Shown in pieces: positions 63,121-64,000 of a stretch of 64,000 nt of DNA; positions within the stretch are counted from its first letter, which is position 1, and each line of letters begins with the position of its first letter. Source of the stretch: Spirosoma endophyticum (GTDB lineage Bacteria > Bacteroidota > Bacteroidia > Cytophagales > Spirosomataceae); contig NZ_FOLQ01000005.1 in the NCBI RefSeq assembly GCF_900112365.1, positions 378,757 to 442,756 of the forward strand, in the 5' to 3' direction. A model generated the notes under the pieces. The model was given only the letters and a program-made list of their open reading frames with translations. It was not told where the DNA came from and searched no databases. The translations under genes were made by a program, and so were the position numbers.

Positions 63121-63643
63121 TAATGTCTGCTCGCCATCTCTTTCCGGTTTCCAGACCTTTCGGTACCCAGACAGCCGCTTTGTCCATCACTTTTGGCGCG
63201 ATTGGTCGTACATAGGGGTACAAAAACGCACTTTCGGTCTGGCGAGGGGGCATTTTGACGCCCATATAGCTCAACAACCAAAGGATAACACTAATTCCAA
63301 AGACCCATGTAAAAACGCCCACCGTCGCTCCGGCCACACTGTCGAACGTACCAAGAACAGAATATTTCAGTGATCGACGTATGGCAAAACCCATCTGGTT
63401 GATCATGAACACAGTAGGAAAGAAAATTACCGAGAAGCCAAGCCAGGGTAGCAGTTTTCGAGCCAGTTCGCGACTGATATAGGGGCTAAGCAAGTCGATT
63501 CCGAACGCCAGAAACTTGAAGCCAATAATCATAGCCACGACAAACGCAATGACCGCCACGATCTCCACAAAAAGACCTTTTCGATATCCGTTGAAAGCTC
63601 CCCAAGCGAGGGGAATAAGCATTAATATGTCGAGCGTATTCAA
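63095..63643 (-). CDS. CvpA-family membrane protein
   Basis: About 182 residues from TTG 63643, giving MNTLDILMLIPLAWGAFNGY, the standard CvpA opening (no in-frame ATG precedes; the next is at residue 7). Four membrane helices follow, with GYRKGLFVEIVAVIAFVVAM and TFDSVAGATVGVFTWVFGIS as conserved blocks. CvpA proteins are linked to colicin V production in E. coli and to envelope functions. The C-terminal seven residues come from an intergenic inverted repeat, so the tail has probably changed by repeat growth. Confidence 0.85.
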   Translation of the reverse strand: MNTLDILMLIPLAWGAFNGYRKGLFVEIVAVIAFVVAMIIGFKFLAFGIDLLSPYISRELARKLLPWLGFSVIFFPTVFMINQMGFAIRRSLKYSVLGTFDSVAGATVGVFTWVFGISVILWLLSYMGVKMPPRQTESAFLYPYVRPIAPKVMDKAAVWVPKGLETGKRWRADIIKSERVQG

Positions 63644-63687
63644 AGAGCGAAAGAGTAAAAGAATGAAACCGGGCCGATTTCTATGGA

Positions 63688-64000
63688 TCAAGCAAGGGGG
63701 AGGGCATAAGTTTTGTCATATTTTTTGCCTCGCTTGACCACTGCATAGACCCGATGGATGAGTTTATTTCGTAATGCGTTGATGACCAACATCTTATTTT
63801 TACCGTCGGCGACTTTACGTTGATAATAATCCTGTAACTCTCCTTTCACCTGTAGGGCCGACATGGCTGCCATATGGAGTAACGTTTTAAGTGATTTTCG
63901 GGCATGATGATTCACGCGGGTCTTGCCCCGTACACTACTGCCTGAAGAGTGCTCAAAGGGAGCTACGCCCGCATGGCAAGCCAGCTTTTTAGGATACTCA
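63688..64000 (-). mobile_element. IS110-family transposase, C-terminal part
   Basis: The frame is open from the right window edge to the stop at 63688, 104 codons. ACHAGVAPFEHSSGSSVRGK and TRVNHHARKSLKTLLHMAAM are the conserved Transposase_20 region of IS110 enzymes, and the tail NKLIHRVYAVVKRGKKY is also typical. The N-terminal DEDD domain lies outside the window. IS110 elements usually lack inverted ends; the left end of the element lies somewhere between 63644 and 63688, next to a truncated word-type repeat. Confidence 0.9.

Noticed and set aside
24598..64000. A defence island or secondary-metabolite cluster
   Set aside because: No restriction, toxin-antitoxin, CRISPR, nonribosomal or polyketide genes are seen; the FabH-like gene stands alone.

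Overview
The window reads as chromosomal DNA from a member of the Bacteroidota, most likely a Cytophagales bacterium of the Spirosoma type. This rests on a type IX secretion sorting domain, Bacteroidota-type promoters (TTG-N19-TAnnTTTG) in place of E. coli-like ones, a very long SecA, a Wzi-like capsule protein, a multi-SLBB export protein and the RDD/SpoIIM/DUF4129/DUF4350/MoxR/DUF58 gene set. The genus is an inference; no rRNA or marker search was possible.

Region 1 (1-24381, all on the minus strand) is a Wzx/Wzy-dependent exopolysaccharide or capsule locus. In transcription order it has an SLBB export protein, a Wzz-like chain-length protein, GDP-mannose 4,6-dehydratase, a Wzx flippase, a methyltransferase, nine glycosyltransferases interleaved with a second methyltransferase and a Wzy-like polymerase, then a secreted protein with 17-residue repeats, a type IX-sorted protein, a Wzi-like outer-membrane protein and a phosphoglycosyl transferase cut by the window edge. 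The middle of the locus is clearly AT-richer than its flanks, as expected for an exchangeable serotype-type cassette. No tyrosine autokinase is present.

Region 2 (24382-41159) starts with secA, read divergently from the polysaccharide operon. It continues with a DUF922 putative protease coupled to a glycosyltransferase, a FabH-like synthase, an M1 peptidase, a lone oxidase subunit III-like protein, ispE, a twin-ATPase ABC protein, a Thr/Gly/Asn-rich secreted protein, a GMC oxidoreductase with its Tat-exported small subunit, and an M20 amidohydrolase.

Region 3 (41230-49569) is the RDD - SpoIIM - membrane protein - DUF4129 - DUF4350 - MoxR - DUF58 cluster. It is interrupted at 44579-45940 by an opposite-strand gene of unknown function. 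Region 4 (49575-64000) holds tatC, glyA, an AraC regulator divergent from a PhyH-type dioxygenase, a complete DsbD-like reductase, a small tyrosine phosphatase, a desaturase very like eukaryotic sphingolipid delta-4 desaturase, an outer-membrane barrel, a PlsC-like acyltransferase, a PiT phosphate transporter, rlmN, a CvpA-like protein and the 3' part of an IS110-type transposase.

The least explained structure is a set of intergenic imperfect inverted repeats built from short degenerate words (31401, 34114, 38955, 41933, 47128, 50745, 63042). They sit directly against start and stop codons and sometimes run into the coding sequence. A separate GC-rich palindrome occurs just upstream of two unrelated genes. 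I found no tRNA, rRNA, CRISPR array or recognisable defence system.
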